A DNA stretch of 37,184 nt, taken from contig JAPLBL010000044.1 in assembly GCA_026392765.1 (NCBI GenBank), positions 1-37,184 of the forward strand, written 5' to 3'. The position numbers and the translations under genes are program-made. The notes below the pieces were generated by a model. The model saw nothing but the letters and a program-made list of their open reading frames with translations, ran no database searches and had not been told where the DNA came from. This DNA is from Actinomycetota bacterium. Lineage in GTDB: Bacteria; Actinomycetota; Actinomycetes; Nanopelagicales; Nanopelagicaceae. This document shows, in pieces, positions 27,252 through 34,985 of the stretch (position 1 is the stretch's first letter; the number at the start of each line of letters is the position of its first letter).

Positions 27252-27828
27252 GGCGACGAGCTGAACCAATGGATGCAACTCCATCAGGAATAGGTGGCAA
27301 GCCGGCAACCTCAGTCATGAGATTGCACCATGCCTGCACGTGAGCAAATATTTCTTCCGGTGAATCAATCTGGGGTGACCATGAAGCACGAATCTCAATT
27401 TCGGAATCATCATTACGAGGTGAAAGTTTTCCAAACGAGGCGCTCGATACTCGAGTAACTGTTCCGCTAGGTGCGTTGTATTTCGCATGTGTGGCACTGA
27501 GCGAATCAAGTAACCAATTCCAGCCGACCTCTGGAAGCAGCGGATCTTCCTGCATCTCGCTGTCAACATCTGCGCGCATAAAGCTCACGCAACGGAAATC
27601 ACCTTCCCACGTATCTTGCCCACCTGGCTCGTGCAAAATAACAAAGCGCCCAGATGCAACTTCTTCCTCGGCATCTCCTGCCTGGCCATTGGAAATATCT
27701 GCGGTAAAGGCAAAAGAATATGTAGCAAGTTTTTGCGGAGCCGGCACTTCTTCCAAAATGATTTCAGGCCGTGGAGTGAAAGTACGAAGAAGCTCGATCA
27801 TCTCTTCAAAAGTAAATGTCGATTTCAC
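27244..27828 (-). CDS. DUF3000 family protein
   Basis: This 194-residue soluble protein has the DUF3000 features LRPEIxLEEVPAP-like start (TPRPEIILEEVPAPQKLATYSFAF), GRFVILHEPGGQDTWEGDFR, PEVGWNWLLDSL and SASFGKL...EIEIRASWSP. The family is actinobacterial and uncharacterised, and it almost always precedes an RNase D gene. The start is GTG 27828, with TAGAAT 6 nt upstream on this strand, so the message is probably leaderless. An 8-bp overlap couples it to RNase D. It may act with RNase D in RNA processing, but only the context says so. Confidence 0.9.
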   Translation of the reverse strand: MKSTFTFEEMIELLRTFTPRPEIILEEVPAPQKLATYSFAFTADISNGQAGDAEEEVASGRFVILHEPGGQDTWEGDFRCVSFMRADVDSEMQEDPLLPEVGWNWLLDSLSATHAKYNAPSGTVTRVSSASFGKLSPRNDDSEIEIRASWSPQIDSPEEIFAHVQAWCNLMTEVAGLPPIPDGVASIGSARRRG

Positions 27829-27834
27829 TGGTTA

Positions 27835-27891
27835 ATTCTAAAGTTCGAAGTGCTTATTAGATGGGAGGCTGAGGGGGTAGGGCTGTAGAGT
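27835..27891. promoter_or_regulatory. Divergent promoter region DUF3000 / EamA transporter
   Basis: TAGAAT on the minus strand (27835-27840) ends 6 nt before the DUF3000 GTG. TAGAGT on the plus strand (27886-27891) ends 7 nt before ATG 27899. No Shine-Dalgarno precedes either start. Confidence 0.47.
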
Positions 27892-27898
27892 CCTCGCC

Positions 27899-28741
27899 AT
27901 GGCCAGCCTCCTAGCTCTTCTATCGAGCGGACTCTGGGGAAGCGCCGATTATCACGCAGGCAAGTTGAGTAAGAAATTTCCATCCATTGCAGTTCTTGCC
28001 ACTTCTCAGGCGATCGGATTTATCACAGGTCTGATTTTGGTCTTGGCTACCGGTGCGTGGAGTGCGCAGGCTTTTGGAAGCGATGGATATTTCTTTGCAG
28101 GTGCATGTGCTGGCCTCTGTGGATATGCAGGATTAATGAGTCTCTATGCAGCCCTCTCAACAGGACGCATGGGCGTTGTTTCACCGATTAGTTCACTTGG
28201 ATCACTGATTCCTCTTGCCTACGCAATCATTATCAAAGGCGATCAACTCTCAACGATATTAAGTATTGGAGTAGCGGCAGCTCTGCTTGGTGGTTTCTTA
28301 GCAAGTGGCCCTGAAGTATCACAAGGGCTTCCATTAAAACCCGTTCTTCTTTCACTCTCTGCTGCAGTCTTCTTCGGGTTCGCATTGGTCTTCATGGCTA
28401 TCGGCTCTGAGAGCAGCGCCTTGATGACTATGGCAACGATGCGCACCACAACGCTCATTATTGGAATTGGAATTTTTCTGAAGTTTCGCCATATGGGTGG
28501 ACTTGGTAAGCCAGAACTTCCTATTCTGATCTTTATCGGTGTGGCAGATTTCGCAGCCAACCTATTACTCGGAGTTGCAACTACCAAGGGGTTGGTCTCA
28601 CTCGCGATGGTGCTGGGCTCCCTGTATCCGATTGCCACGGCACTTCTTGCCTATAAATTCTTACATGAACGTCTGCATAAAGTGCAGTATGTGGGAATCG
28701 CATTTGCAGTGGTGGGCGTTGCCCTAATCTCAACGAGATAA
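27899..28741 (+). CDS. EamA/DMT-family transporter
   Basis: The 280-residue protein is almost entirely hydrophobic, with about ten helices arranged as two EamA repeats. The second repeat ends with SLAMVLGSLYPIATALLAYKFLHERLHKVQYVGIAFAVVGVALIS, the usual EamA terminal pattern in which a charged 'E-x-L' loop separates the last two helices. DMT proteins export amino acids, metabolites or drugs; the substrate is not predictable. It appears to be a single-gene transcript with a leaderless start. Its stop at 28741 directly abuts the stop of the convergent RibD-C gene, with no bases between. Confidence 0.88.
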   Translation: MASLLALLSSGLWGSADYHAGKLSKKFPSIAVLATSQAIGFITGLILVLATGAWSAQAFGSDGYFFAGACAGLCGYAGLMSLYAALSTGRMGVVSPISSLGSLIPLAYAIIIKGDQLSTILSIGVAAALLGGFLASGPEVSQGLPLKPVLLSLSAAVFFGFALVFMAIGSESSALMTMATMRTTTLIIGIGIFLKFRHMGGLGKPELPILIFIGVADFAANLLLGVATTKGLVSLAMVLGSLYPIATALLAYKFLHERLHKVQYVGIAFAVVGVALISTR

Positions 28742-29233
28742 CTACCTACGTGCAGAGATAAATCGGGTCCCGGCTGTAGCCGTCTCATCTACTTCAGAGA
28801 AGTGGGAGAGAAGTTCTTTCACATCTATGACATCTTCTCCACCAACAATATTTGTGATGCTGAGCTCGAGCTCATCGACACAATCAGCATCAAGTAATTC
28901 ACGGATGATTGCAGCACCTGCTTCAATGTGAATATTGGGTCCAAAAGTTTTAGCTGCACGCTCTATTGCATCGACAGGTGAAAGATTCCAGCAATGCGCC
29001 AAGCGATTATCAGCAAGCGGATTGATCAAGCTCTTTGAAACAACAATTACAGGAACAGGTGTGCGGTGATAGGGCTCTGTGCGCGCAGTATTGCCACCGA
29101 TAATGATGCAGTCAGCGCTTCTACGTCGGGCAAGAAATGCTGTGCGATCGACTGTATTTGATACCCCAGCAGAATTTCCGTTCTTAGTTGTCGATCCATC
29201 GGCCCCAACAACCAGCGTGACGGTGACTCTCAT
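28742..29233 (-). CDS. RibD C-terminal / dihydrofolate-reductase-like protein
   Basis: A short reductase of the RibD-C fold: RVTVTLVVGADGSTTKNG at the start, then LARRRSADCIIIGGNTARTEPY, which binds NADPH and substrate in this family, and VEAGAAIIRELL-like HIEAGAAIIRELLDADCVDELELSITNIVGG. The deaminase half of RibD is absent. Family members act as riboflavin-pathway reductases or unrelated oxidoreductases; at 163 residues this one is small. The ORF track begins at 29263, but ATG 29233 has TATTCT 7 nt upstream and removes ten residues that do not fit the fold. It is convergent with and abuts the EamA gene. Substrate unknown. Confidence 0.83.
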   Translation of the reverse strand: MRVTVTLVVGADGSTTKNGNSAGVSNTVDRTAFLARRRSADCIIIGGNTARTEPYHRTPVPVIVVSKSLINPLADNRLAHCWNLSPVDAIERAAKTFGPNIHIEAGAAIIRELLDADCVDELELSITNIVGGEDVIDVKELLSHFSEVDETATAGTRFISARR

Positions 29234-29240
29234 GTGAGTA

Positions 29241-29319
29241 AGAATATTGAATTTCTCACCCATTTATGAGGCAAATCCCTCGTTCAAAATTGAAAATCTC
29301 TATAGATGGGCGTTAGCCT
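29241..29319. promoter_or_regulatory. Divergent promoter region RibD-C / NlpC-P60
   Basis: On the minus strand TATTCT (29241-29246) ends 7 nt before ATG 29233. On the plus strand TTGAAA (29290-29295) and TAGCCT (29314-29319) are 18 bp apart and the latter ends 6 nt before ATG 29326, the best -35/-10 pair seen in the window. Confidence 0.52.
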
Positions 29320-29325
29320 TAAAAC

Positions 29326-30339
29326 ATGAGAAAACGGTTGAGTGCTGGCTCCTTGGCAGCCATTGCGGTATTTCTCATCGCATTTACTACTCCACCGCTA
29401 GCAACTGCCGCCCAAACATTGGCTCAAGTTCAGGCACAAATCAATCGACTTGAAGAAGAGGCAACAACTGCTGCCGAAGGTGCGCAAGAGGCGAAGGTGA
29501 AGTTGGCATCATTAACGCGAAGTCTTGCTGGAATCCAAGCACAGGCTGCGATTCAGGGAAAGACTGTCGATGCAATTTCCAAGACTCTTGGCACCATTGC
29601 AGTCAATCAATATAAATCAGGATCTTTAAGTCAGAGCCTTGAACTTCTCTTCTCATCTGATCCATCCCTCTATCTCTCATCTGCTGGCTCACTTGAGGCA
29701 ATCACTCGACGTAAGTCAACGGAGCTACGAAAATTCCAATCTGCAGAACAACAGCTCAATGCAACATCCCTTACCGTGAGCGATCGACTCGCTCAGGTGA
29801 AGGCGTTGCAGAAGAAGCTGGCTGAGCGCAGTGCATTTGCGGCTTCAAAATTGGCCCAGGCAGAATCTCTACTTGCTAAGTTAAAGAAGGAAGATCGCGA
29901 GCGATTAGCAAAACTTGCTGAAGATTTAGAGAATGCCGATCAAGCTTCATCGCTGAAAGAAGCAAAGAGTGCGGCAGGAGTATCAGGTCGTGCCGGCATC
30001 GCGCTTAAATATGCCCTGGTGCAAATTGGCGATAGATATGTTTTTGGTGCTGCAGGTCTAACTACCTGGGATTGTTCTGGACTGACGATGAGAGCATTCC
30101 AAACAGCTGGTGTCTCACTTCCTCATTCATCCCGTGCGCAATCACGGATGGGTAAAGCAGTGCCCTTTAATCAGAAGAAGCCTGGCGATCTGATGTTCTT
30201 CGGTCGTCCCGTTTCACACGTGGGTATCTATCTCGGTGGCGGACGCATGGTCCATGCGCCTCGTTCTGGTTCACGTGTCAAAGTTGCAGATGCTTCTTCA
30301 CTTGGACGCAAGCCGCTGGTTGCTATTCGCCGGTTCTAA
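29326..30339 (+). CDS. Secreted NlpC/P60 peptidoglycan endopeptidase with coiled coil
   Basis: A signal peptide (positive MRKRL, hydrophobic core, cleavage near ATAAQ, about residue 29) is followed by a long Ala/Glu/Gln-rich coiled coil (about 30-215) and an NlpC/P60 domain (about 225-337). The catalytic Cys250 lies in WDCSGLTMRAF and His298 in SHVGIYLG, with a third polar residue in MVHAPRSG. It probably cuts D-Glu-mDAP bonds in stem peptides during cell division, like RipA/CwlO-type enzymes, in which the coiled coil restrains activity until a divisome partner releases it. Its stop overlaps the glycosyltransferase start (TAATG). DapF in this window makes the mDAP it would act on. Confidence 0.93.
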   Translation: MRKRLSAGSLAAIAVFLIAFTTPPLATAAQTLAQVQAQINRLEEEATTAAEGAQEAKVKLASLTRSLAGIQAQAAIQGKTVDAISKTLGTIAVNQYKSGSLSQSLELLFSSDPSLYLSSAGSLEAITRRKSTELRKFQSAEQQLNATSLTVSDRLAQVKALQKKLAERSAFAASKLAQAESLLAKLKKEDRERLAKLAEDLENADQASSLKEAKSAAGVSGRAGIALKYALVQIGDRYVFGAAGLTTWDCSGLTMRAFQTAGVSLPHSSRAQSRMGKAVPFNQKKPGDLMFFGRPVSHVGIYLGGGRMVHAPRSGSRVKVADASSLGRKPLVAIRRF

Positions 30340-31478
30340 TGAGCGAATATCCAATTCTCTGTATTACAAATGATTTTGGCCCACGAGCCGGCGGTATTGA
30401 AACCTTCATAATTGGACTCGTTGAGCGAATGCCGAAGCACTCCGTCATCGTCTACACATCCTCACAAGAGGGCTCGCAAAGCTTCGATCAAGCTTGGCGT
30501 GAGAATTACGGCGTTGAAGTCATTAGAGATAGATCAAAGATTCTCCTGCCCTCACCGCGAGTAGGAAGAGCGGTAAGAAAGATTGCTCGTGAGAGAGAAG
30601 TGAGAAAGGCATTCTTTGGCGCAGCTGCACCCCTTGCACTGCTGTCACAGGGTTTGCGTCGAGCGGGTGTCACTCGCATTGTTGCTCTCACCCATGGACA
30701 TGAAGTTTGGTGGGCAAAGCTCTGGCCATTTTCATTTGCGATGCATCGCATAGGTTCTGGCACAGATCACCTCACATATTTGGGAAGCTATACGAAGTCA
30801 CAGATTGAAGGAGCTCTGCCTCAACGTGCGCGAGAATCAATGGTCAAGATTGCACCAGGAATTGATACCGATCACTTTGCACCGCAGCCAAATGCGGCAG
30901 CACTTCGCGCAGAACTAGGTTTAACGCAGAAGAAAGTTATCGTCTCCGTGGGAAGACTGGTGCATCGCAAAGGCCAGGACACTCTGATTGAGGCAATGCC
31001 TGAAATCCTTGCTCAGGTACCTGATGCTCATCTGCTCTTCATTGGCGAGGGACCATACAAAGATTACTTAGTGAAGCGAGCTGCAGCTCTTCACATCACA
31101 CACGCCATCACCTTTATTGGCCGTATTCACTATGCAGAACTACCACGATATATCTGCGTGGGGGATATCTTTGCAATGCCATCTCGATCACGGTTAGCAG
31201 GACTTGAAGTTGAAGGCCTGGGAATTGTTTATCTCGAGGCAAGTGCATGCGGACTTGCAGTCATCGGCGGTAAATCTGGGGGAGCACCGGATGCAGTTCT
31301 GGAAGGTGAGACCGGTTATGCCGTTGATGGCACATCACCGCATGATGTTGCAGTTGTCGCAATTAAATTGTTAAAGGATCCAGCACTAGCTACAAGTATG
31401 GGAGCTCGAGGGCGAGCATGGGTTATGGATGAGTGGCGCTGGGATATCTGGTCAAAGCGATTCAACGAACTTTTTTAG
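30339..31478 (+). CDS. pimB: GT4-family glycosyltransferase, PimB-like mannosyltransferase
   Basis: The GT-B fold is clear: N-terminal acceptor domain with NDFGPRAGGIETFIIGLVERM and THGHEVWW, then the nucleotide-sugar domain beginning near GIDTDHFAP with VSVGRLVHRKGQDTLIEAM, LLFIGEGP, and the E-x7-E motif in EGLGIVYLEASACGLAVIGG followed by GGAPDAVLEGETGYAVDG. These stretches closely resemble PimB, which adds the second mannose to phosphatidylinositol in mycobacteria and corynebacteria. The gene neighbourhood NlpC/P60, PimB, FadD15-type ligase, SRPBCC, PlsC is also the mycobacterial one (from memory Rv2190c-Rv2182c). Exact acceptor is unproven. The 3' end overlaps the convergent response regulator by 4 bp. 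Confidence 0.82.
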   Translation: MSEYPILCITNDFGPRAGGIETFIIGLVERMPKHSVIVYTSSQEGSQSFDQAWRENYGVEVIRDRSKILLPSPRVGRAVRKIAREREVRKAFFGAAAPLALLSQGLRRAGVTRIVALTHGHEVWWAKLWPFSFAMHRIGSGTDHLTYLGSYTKSQIEGALPQRARESMVKIAPGIDTDHFAPQPNAAALRAELGLTQKKVIVSVGRLVHRKGQDTLIEAMPEILAQVPDAHLLFIGEGPYKDYLVKRAAALHITHAITFIGRIHYAELPRYICVGDIFAMPSRSRLAGLEVEGLGIVYLEASACGLAVIGGKSGGAPDAVLEGETGYAVDGTSPHDVAVVAIKLLKDPALATSMGARGRAWVMDEWRWDIWSKRFNELF

Positions 31479-32092
31479 CTAAGGCCTGATTGCTTAGCTT
31501 TCTCGATAGCTTGTACTCGATTTTTCACACCCATCTTTCGATAAATCGCACTCAGATGGGTCTTTAAGGTGGATTCTGTGATGAACAGGGAATCTGCAAA
31601 TTCCTTAAGCGGAGCTCCTTTATGTAGCTGTGAAAGAATTTGAAGCTCACGTTGAGATAGACCAAAAGTCTCGCGAGTACGTTTGATAGCACCTGCAATA
31701 TCGCTCGCTGAAAAAGTCTGGGGTGAAAGTAATGCGTGCTCGATACTTGCAAGCAATTCGCTCATGGGTGCAGCTTTCTGCACAAAGGCGCTAGCGCCAG
31801 CATTCATCGCAGCAAGTACATATTCATCGCTCTCGTTAAGACTCAAGATGACGAGAGCAGTCTGTTGAGAGATTGAGCGGACCCAGGTTACGATATCTAG
31901 ACCATTGCCATCAGGCAGATTGATATCAACAATGATTAGAGCGGGATTAATTCTTGCAATTTGTGCAAATGCCTCCGCGCGCGAAGCTGCTTCATGAACG
32001 TCAAACTTTTCTAATTTTTCTAGCGCTCGACGCACACCTGTGCGAACGACGGCATGATCATCAATGACAAGAGTTGCAATGAGTTTTGTCAG
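31475..32092 (-). CDS. LuxR/NarL-family response regulator, probable CTG start
   Basis: The ORF-track version (start 32035) lacks beta-1 and the acidic pair of the receiver. Reading upstream in frame gives LTKLIATLVIDDHAVVRTG, the normal receiver opening, before an in-frame TGA; no ATG, GTG or TTG occurs in that interval. CTG 32092 overlaps the kinase stop as CTGA, mirroring the usual ATGA overlap, so I take it as the start (205 residues). Receiver: D11/D12, phospho-acceptor D56 (LIIVDINLP), Lys in VQKAA. The LuxR helix-turn-helix is at about 145-200 (LSQRELQILSQLHKG, ITESTLKTHLSAIYRKMGV). It is the last gene of the fadD-kinase-regulator operon. Targets unknown. Confidence 0.87.
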   Translation of the reverse strand: MTKLIATLVIDDHAVVRTGVRRALEKLEKFDVHEAASRAEAFAQIARINPALIIVDINLPDGNGLDIVTWVRSISQQTALVILSLNESDEYVLAAMNAGASAFVQKAAPMSELLASIEHALLSPQTFSASDIAGAIKRTRETFGLSQRELQILSQLHKGAPLKEFADSLFITESTLKTHLSAIYRKMGVKNRVQAIEKAKQSGLS

Positions 32093-32661
32093 ATCAATAT
32101 CGCGATACGCGTGCCTTCAGTACTTTCTATAGTCAAACTACCGCCGAGTGCATGAACTCGTTCGATGATTCCTGATATTCCGTAGTGGCCGTCTTTCACG
32201 TGCGCGCCTCCAATCCCGTTATCAATCACCTCAAGACAGGTTCGATTGTTGACGGGATAGAGATTGATGCCAATGTGGGTAGCCCTAGAGTGGGCAGAGC
32301 AATTACGTAGGATTTCTGTAGCAATCAGAATCAATTCAGTGTGGGCGCTCTCTGCGAGAGGAACTTCCTCCAACCGAAATGTCACCTCACACCCAGCAAG
32401 CGCTCTGGTAGCCAAGTATTGTAGTTCGGTGTGTAGTGGCATGCTGGATTTCTTTCGTAGATGCAAAATCTCACTACGCACCTTGCCAATTAATTCATCC
32501 ACCGCAAATCGCGTCGAGCGAATATCCGTTCTTGCAGCCTTCGATAGTGACTCTTCTGAGAGAAGCAGATCGAGTGAATAACCAATGCCCACAAGGTCCT
32601 GCGCGATGCCATCGTGAAGTTCCCGAGCAATACGTACTCGCTCAGGTGAAGGCATCTCCAT
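32089..32661 (-). CDS. Minimal cytoplasmic histidine kinase (HisKA_3/HATPase), no sensor domain
   Basis: The 190 residues hold only a transmitter: a HisKA_3 dimerisation helix with RIARELHDGIAQDLVGIGYSLDLL (phospho-acceptor His16) and a HATPase domain with N-box EILRNCSAHSRAT, DNGIGG and GHYGISGIIERVHALGGSLTIES. There is no membrane helix, PAS or GAF domain, and no upstream in-frame start. Most NarL-partner kinases are at least twice this length. It starts 5 bp after the fadD stop without a Shine-Dalgarno, so it relies on coupling to fadD translation. Its stop overlaps the response regulator (CTGA). The signal may come from a partner protein or from a soluble ligand; that is inference. Confidence 0.9.
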   Translation of the reverse strand: MEMPSPERVRIARELHDGIAQDLVGIGYSLDLLLSEESLSKAARTDIRSTRFAVDELIGKVRSEILHLRKKSSMPLHTELQYLATRALAGCEVTFRLEEVPLAESAHTELILIATEILRNCSAHSRATHIGINLYPVNNRTCLEVIDNGIGGAHVKDGHYGISGIIERVHALGGSLTIESTEGTRIAILI

Positions 32662-32666
32662 TGAAG

Positions 32667-34454
32667 CTACTTTGTGAAGAGCGCAGTTATCTCGGACGCA
32701 TACTTTTCTGCGATGACGTGTCGCTTGAGCGATAGCTTGGCGGTGAGTTCTCCGCCTGCAATCGTGAAATCTTTTGCGAGTATCGTAAATTTACGAATTG
32801 ATTCTGCCTTGGATACTGCCTTGTTAGCTTCATCCACTGCAGTTTGAATTACCGCATTCAAGTCTGGGTCATTAATCAAGGTATCAATCGTTGCACCAGT
32901 CTTACTATTTGCAGCAATCCATCCCTTAAGCATGTCTTGATCGATAGTAATGAGTGTTGCGATGAATGGTTGGTTATCTCCCACGACCATGCATTGGCTC
33001 ACGAGTGGGTGGGCACGTAGGCGATCTTCAAGAACTGCGGGAGCGACATTCTTTCCACCTGCAGTAACAATAATCTCCTTCTTGCGCCCTGTGATGTAGA
33101 GGAAGCCTTCATCATCTAAGCGACCAAGGTCTCCAGATTTAAACCACTTTCCATCAAATACTTCTTGATTGGCGCCATCGTTCTGCCAGTAACCACGCAT
33201 GACGATATCTCCCTTGATCAGGACTTCACCGTCATCTGCAATTTTGATTGTTGTACCTGGAACCGGGCGACCAACTGAACCGACCCGAATATTCTTTGTG
33301 AGGTTAAGAGTTGCACCTGCTGTAGTTTCAGTAAGTCCATACCCTTCAAGAATTGTGATTCCAGCTCCACGATAGAAGTGGCCAAGGCGCGCTCCAAGAG
33401 GTGCGCCACCAGAAATAGCCGCCTCAACTTCTCCGCCCATCGCTGCACGAATCTTTGAGTAGACAAGCTTGTCGAAAAGTCCATGCTTCAGAGTGAGCAG
33501 TGGGTTAAATCCGCGCTTATCTTTCGCCTCGCTGTAGGCGATAGCGATCTCTGCTGCTTTGCGGAAAATCTTGCCCTTACCTGCAGCATCTGCCTTTGCT
33601 TCAGCACCGTTATAAATCTTTTCAAATATGCGAGGAACAGCAAGTACGAATGATGGCTTAAATGAGGCGAGATCTGGTTGCAATCTTCCAACGGGATCAC
33701 TGCAGTGTGCAAGGTGAAGTCCAGCGTGAATTGCGCCGATTTCTACCATGCGTCCAAATACGTGGGCGACAGGTAAGAAGAGAAGTGTTGATCCACCAGG
33801 CTTGAGGAAGAGATCACTCGCACCCTCAACAACGTTGCCACACTCAGCTAGGAAGTTTCCATGAGTGAGCTGAACACCTTTAGGGCGTCCAGTGGTACCT
33901 GATGTGTAGATAAGTGTTGCAAGAGAGTCAGGAACGAGAGCGTTACGACGCTTTTCAATCTCTTCATCAGAAATCTGTGATCCAGCCTTGCGAAGAGTTG
34001 CGAGTACATCTTCAGTCATTACCCACACATGTTTTGTGTGAGATGGCAGTACTGAGTCAACGAGCTCTTTATGTGTTGGTGTTTCAACAATAAGGCCTAC
34101 GGATCCAGAATCATTAAGGATCCAATCAACCTGTTCTGCAGAAGATGTTTCATAAATTGGAACTACACAGCCACCGGCATACCAAATAGCAAAATCCAGA
34201 ATGGTCCACTCATAACGGGTGCGCGCCATAATGGCAACGCGATCACCAATTGCAATACCTGCTGCAACGAGACCTTTTGCAGTGGCACGAATCTCTTCTT
34301 CAACCTGTCGCGCTGTCAGTGGTTGCCAACCGTCGCCTAAGGGACGTGACATCGTGATGCGCTCTGGTTCAAACCATGCGCGCTCTGCAATGAGATTGGT
34401 GAGGTTTCCAGCAGTAGCTGCAGGAACAATGGCTGGGTTTGTGACTTCGTTCAT
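32667..34454 (-). CDS. fadD: Long-chain fatty acid-CoA ligase (FadD15-like)
   Basis: This AMP-forming enzyme activates fatty acids to acyl-CoA, feeding the fadA/fadB pathway or phospholipid synthesis. The P-loop LIYTSGTTGRPKGVQLTHGN is at about 185-205, EGYGLTETTAG near 370, the hinge GDLGRLDDEGFLYITGRKKEIIVTAGGKNVAP near 445-475, and the C-terminal catalytic lysine region is LTAKLSLKRHVI. I start at ATG 34454 (595 residues), since TAGCGT lies 7 nt upstream on this strand; the ORF-track ATG at 34484 would place that element inside the gene. The histidine kinase follows after 5 bp, suggesting that fadD and the two-component pair share one transcript. Confidence 0.94.
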   Translation of the reverse strand: MNEVTNPAIVPAATAGNLTNLIAERAWFEPERITMSRPLGDGWQPLTARQVEEEIRATAKGLVAAGIAIGDRVAIMARTRYEWTILDFAIWYAGGCVVPIYETSSAEQVDWILNDSGSVGLIVETPTHKELVDSVLPSHTKHVWVMTEDVLATLRKAGSQISDEEIEKRRNALVPDSLATLIYTSGTTGRPKGVQLTHGNFLAECGNVVEGASDLFLKPGGSTLLFLPVAHVFGRMVEIGAIHAGLHLAHCSDPVGRLQPDLASFKPSFVLAVPRIFEKIYNGAEAKADAAGKGKIFRKAAEIAIAYSEAKDKRGFNPLLTLKHGLFDKLVYSKIRAAMGGEVEAAISGGAPLGARLGHFYRGAGITILEGYGLTETTAGATLNLTKNIRVGSVGRPVPGTTIKIADDGEVLIKGDIVMRGYWQNDGANQEVFDGKWFKSGDLGRLDDEGFLYITGRKKEIIVTAGGKNVAPAVLEDRLRAHPLVSQCMVVGDNQPFIATLITIDQDMLKGWIAANSKTGATIDTLINDPDLNAVIQTAVDEANKAVSKAESIRKFTILAKDFTIAGGELTAKLSLKRHVIAEKYASEITALFTK

Positions 34455-34461
34455 GACGCTA

Positions 34462-34543
34462 ACGCTAGCGGGAGAGATGGGCAAAAGGGAAGATTCTCGC
34501 GCAAGGTTGCTTGACGGTGGGGGCCAGAGAAGATTGGTAGCCT
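34462..34543. promoter_or_regulatory. Divergent promoter region fadD / SRPBCC gene
   Basis: TAGCGT on the minus strand (34462-34467) ends 7 nt before the fadD ATG. TAGCCT on the plus strand (34538-34543) ends 7 nt before ATG 34551. A TTGACG at 34511-34516 is 21 bp from the latter, longer than a normal spacer. Confidence 0.45.
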
Positions 34544-34550
34544 TGCGCCC

Positions 34551-34985
34551 ATGTCCGAGAAGAGCGTTTCCACAGTCGTCATTGATGCACCCCTAGTCGA
34601 AGTCCAAGCCGCGCTCTTTGAGATCGGCTCATACCCCGAATGGCTTTCATCCATTAAGAAGGCTGATGTCATCGAACGCGATGGCGAGAACCGCGTCCTT
34701 AAAGCAAAGCTTGCAATCGATGCAGGAATGATGAAAGACCGCGTCACCTTGGATTACGACTGGAGCGCAGCTCCTGCAGCCCTGTCCTTCACTATGGATG
34801 AGGCAGATCTTTTGACGCAGATGGATGGCACATATCTTCTTAAGGCAATTGATGCCGATACAACACAGGTGACATACGAACTCACCGTCGCCGTCAGCTT
34901 GCCTGTGCCATCAATGATGATTACAAAAGCACAACAGCAGACTATTGATGCAGCGCTCAAGGAATTGGCTGAGCGAGTCGCATAA
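34551..34985 (+). CDS. SRPBCC (START-like / polyketide cyclase) family protein
   Basis: The 144 residues follow the SRPBCC pattern: a first strand VSTVVIDAPLVEVQAALFEIGSYPEWLSSIKKADVI, in which the 'yPeW' motif caps the ligand cavity, a curved beta-sheet, and a long C-terminal helix (MITKAQQQTIDAALKELAERV). Such proteins bind hydrophobic ligands such as lipids; no catalytic residue is evident. An orthologue (from memory Rv2185c) lies between fadD15 and plsC in mycobacteria, which supports a lipid role. The glucokinase begins directly after the TAA stop, so they share a transcript. The ligand is unknown. Confidence 0.87.
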   Translation: MSEKSVSTVVIDAPLVEVQAALFEIGSYPEWLSSIKKADVIERDGENRVLKAKLAIDAGMMKDRVTLDYDWSAAPAALSFTMDEADLLTQMDGTYLLKAIDADTTQVTYELTVAVSLPVPSMMITKAQQQTIDAALKELAERVA

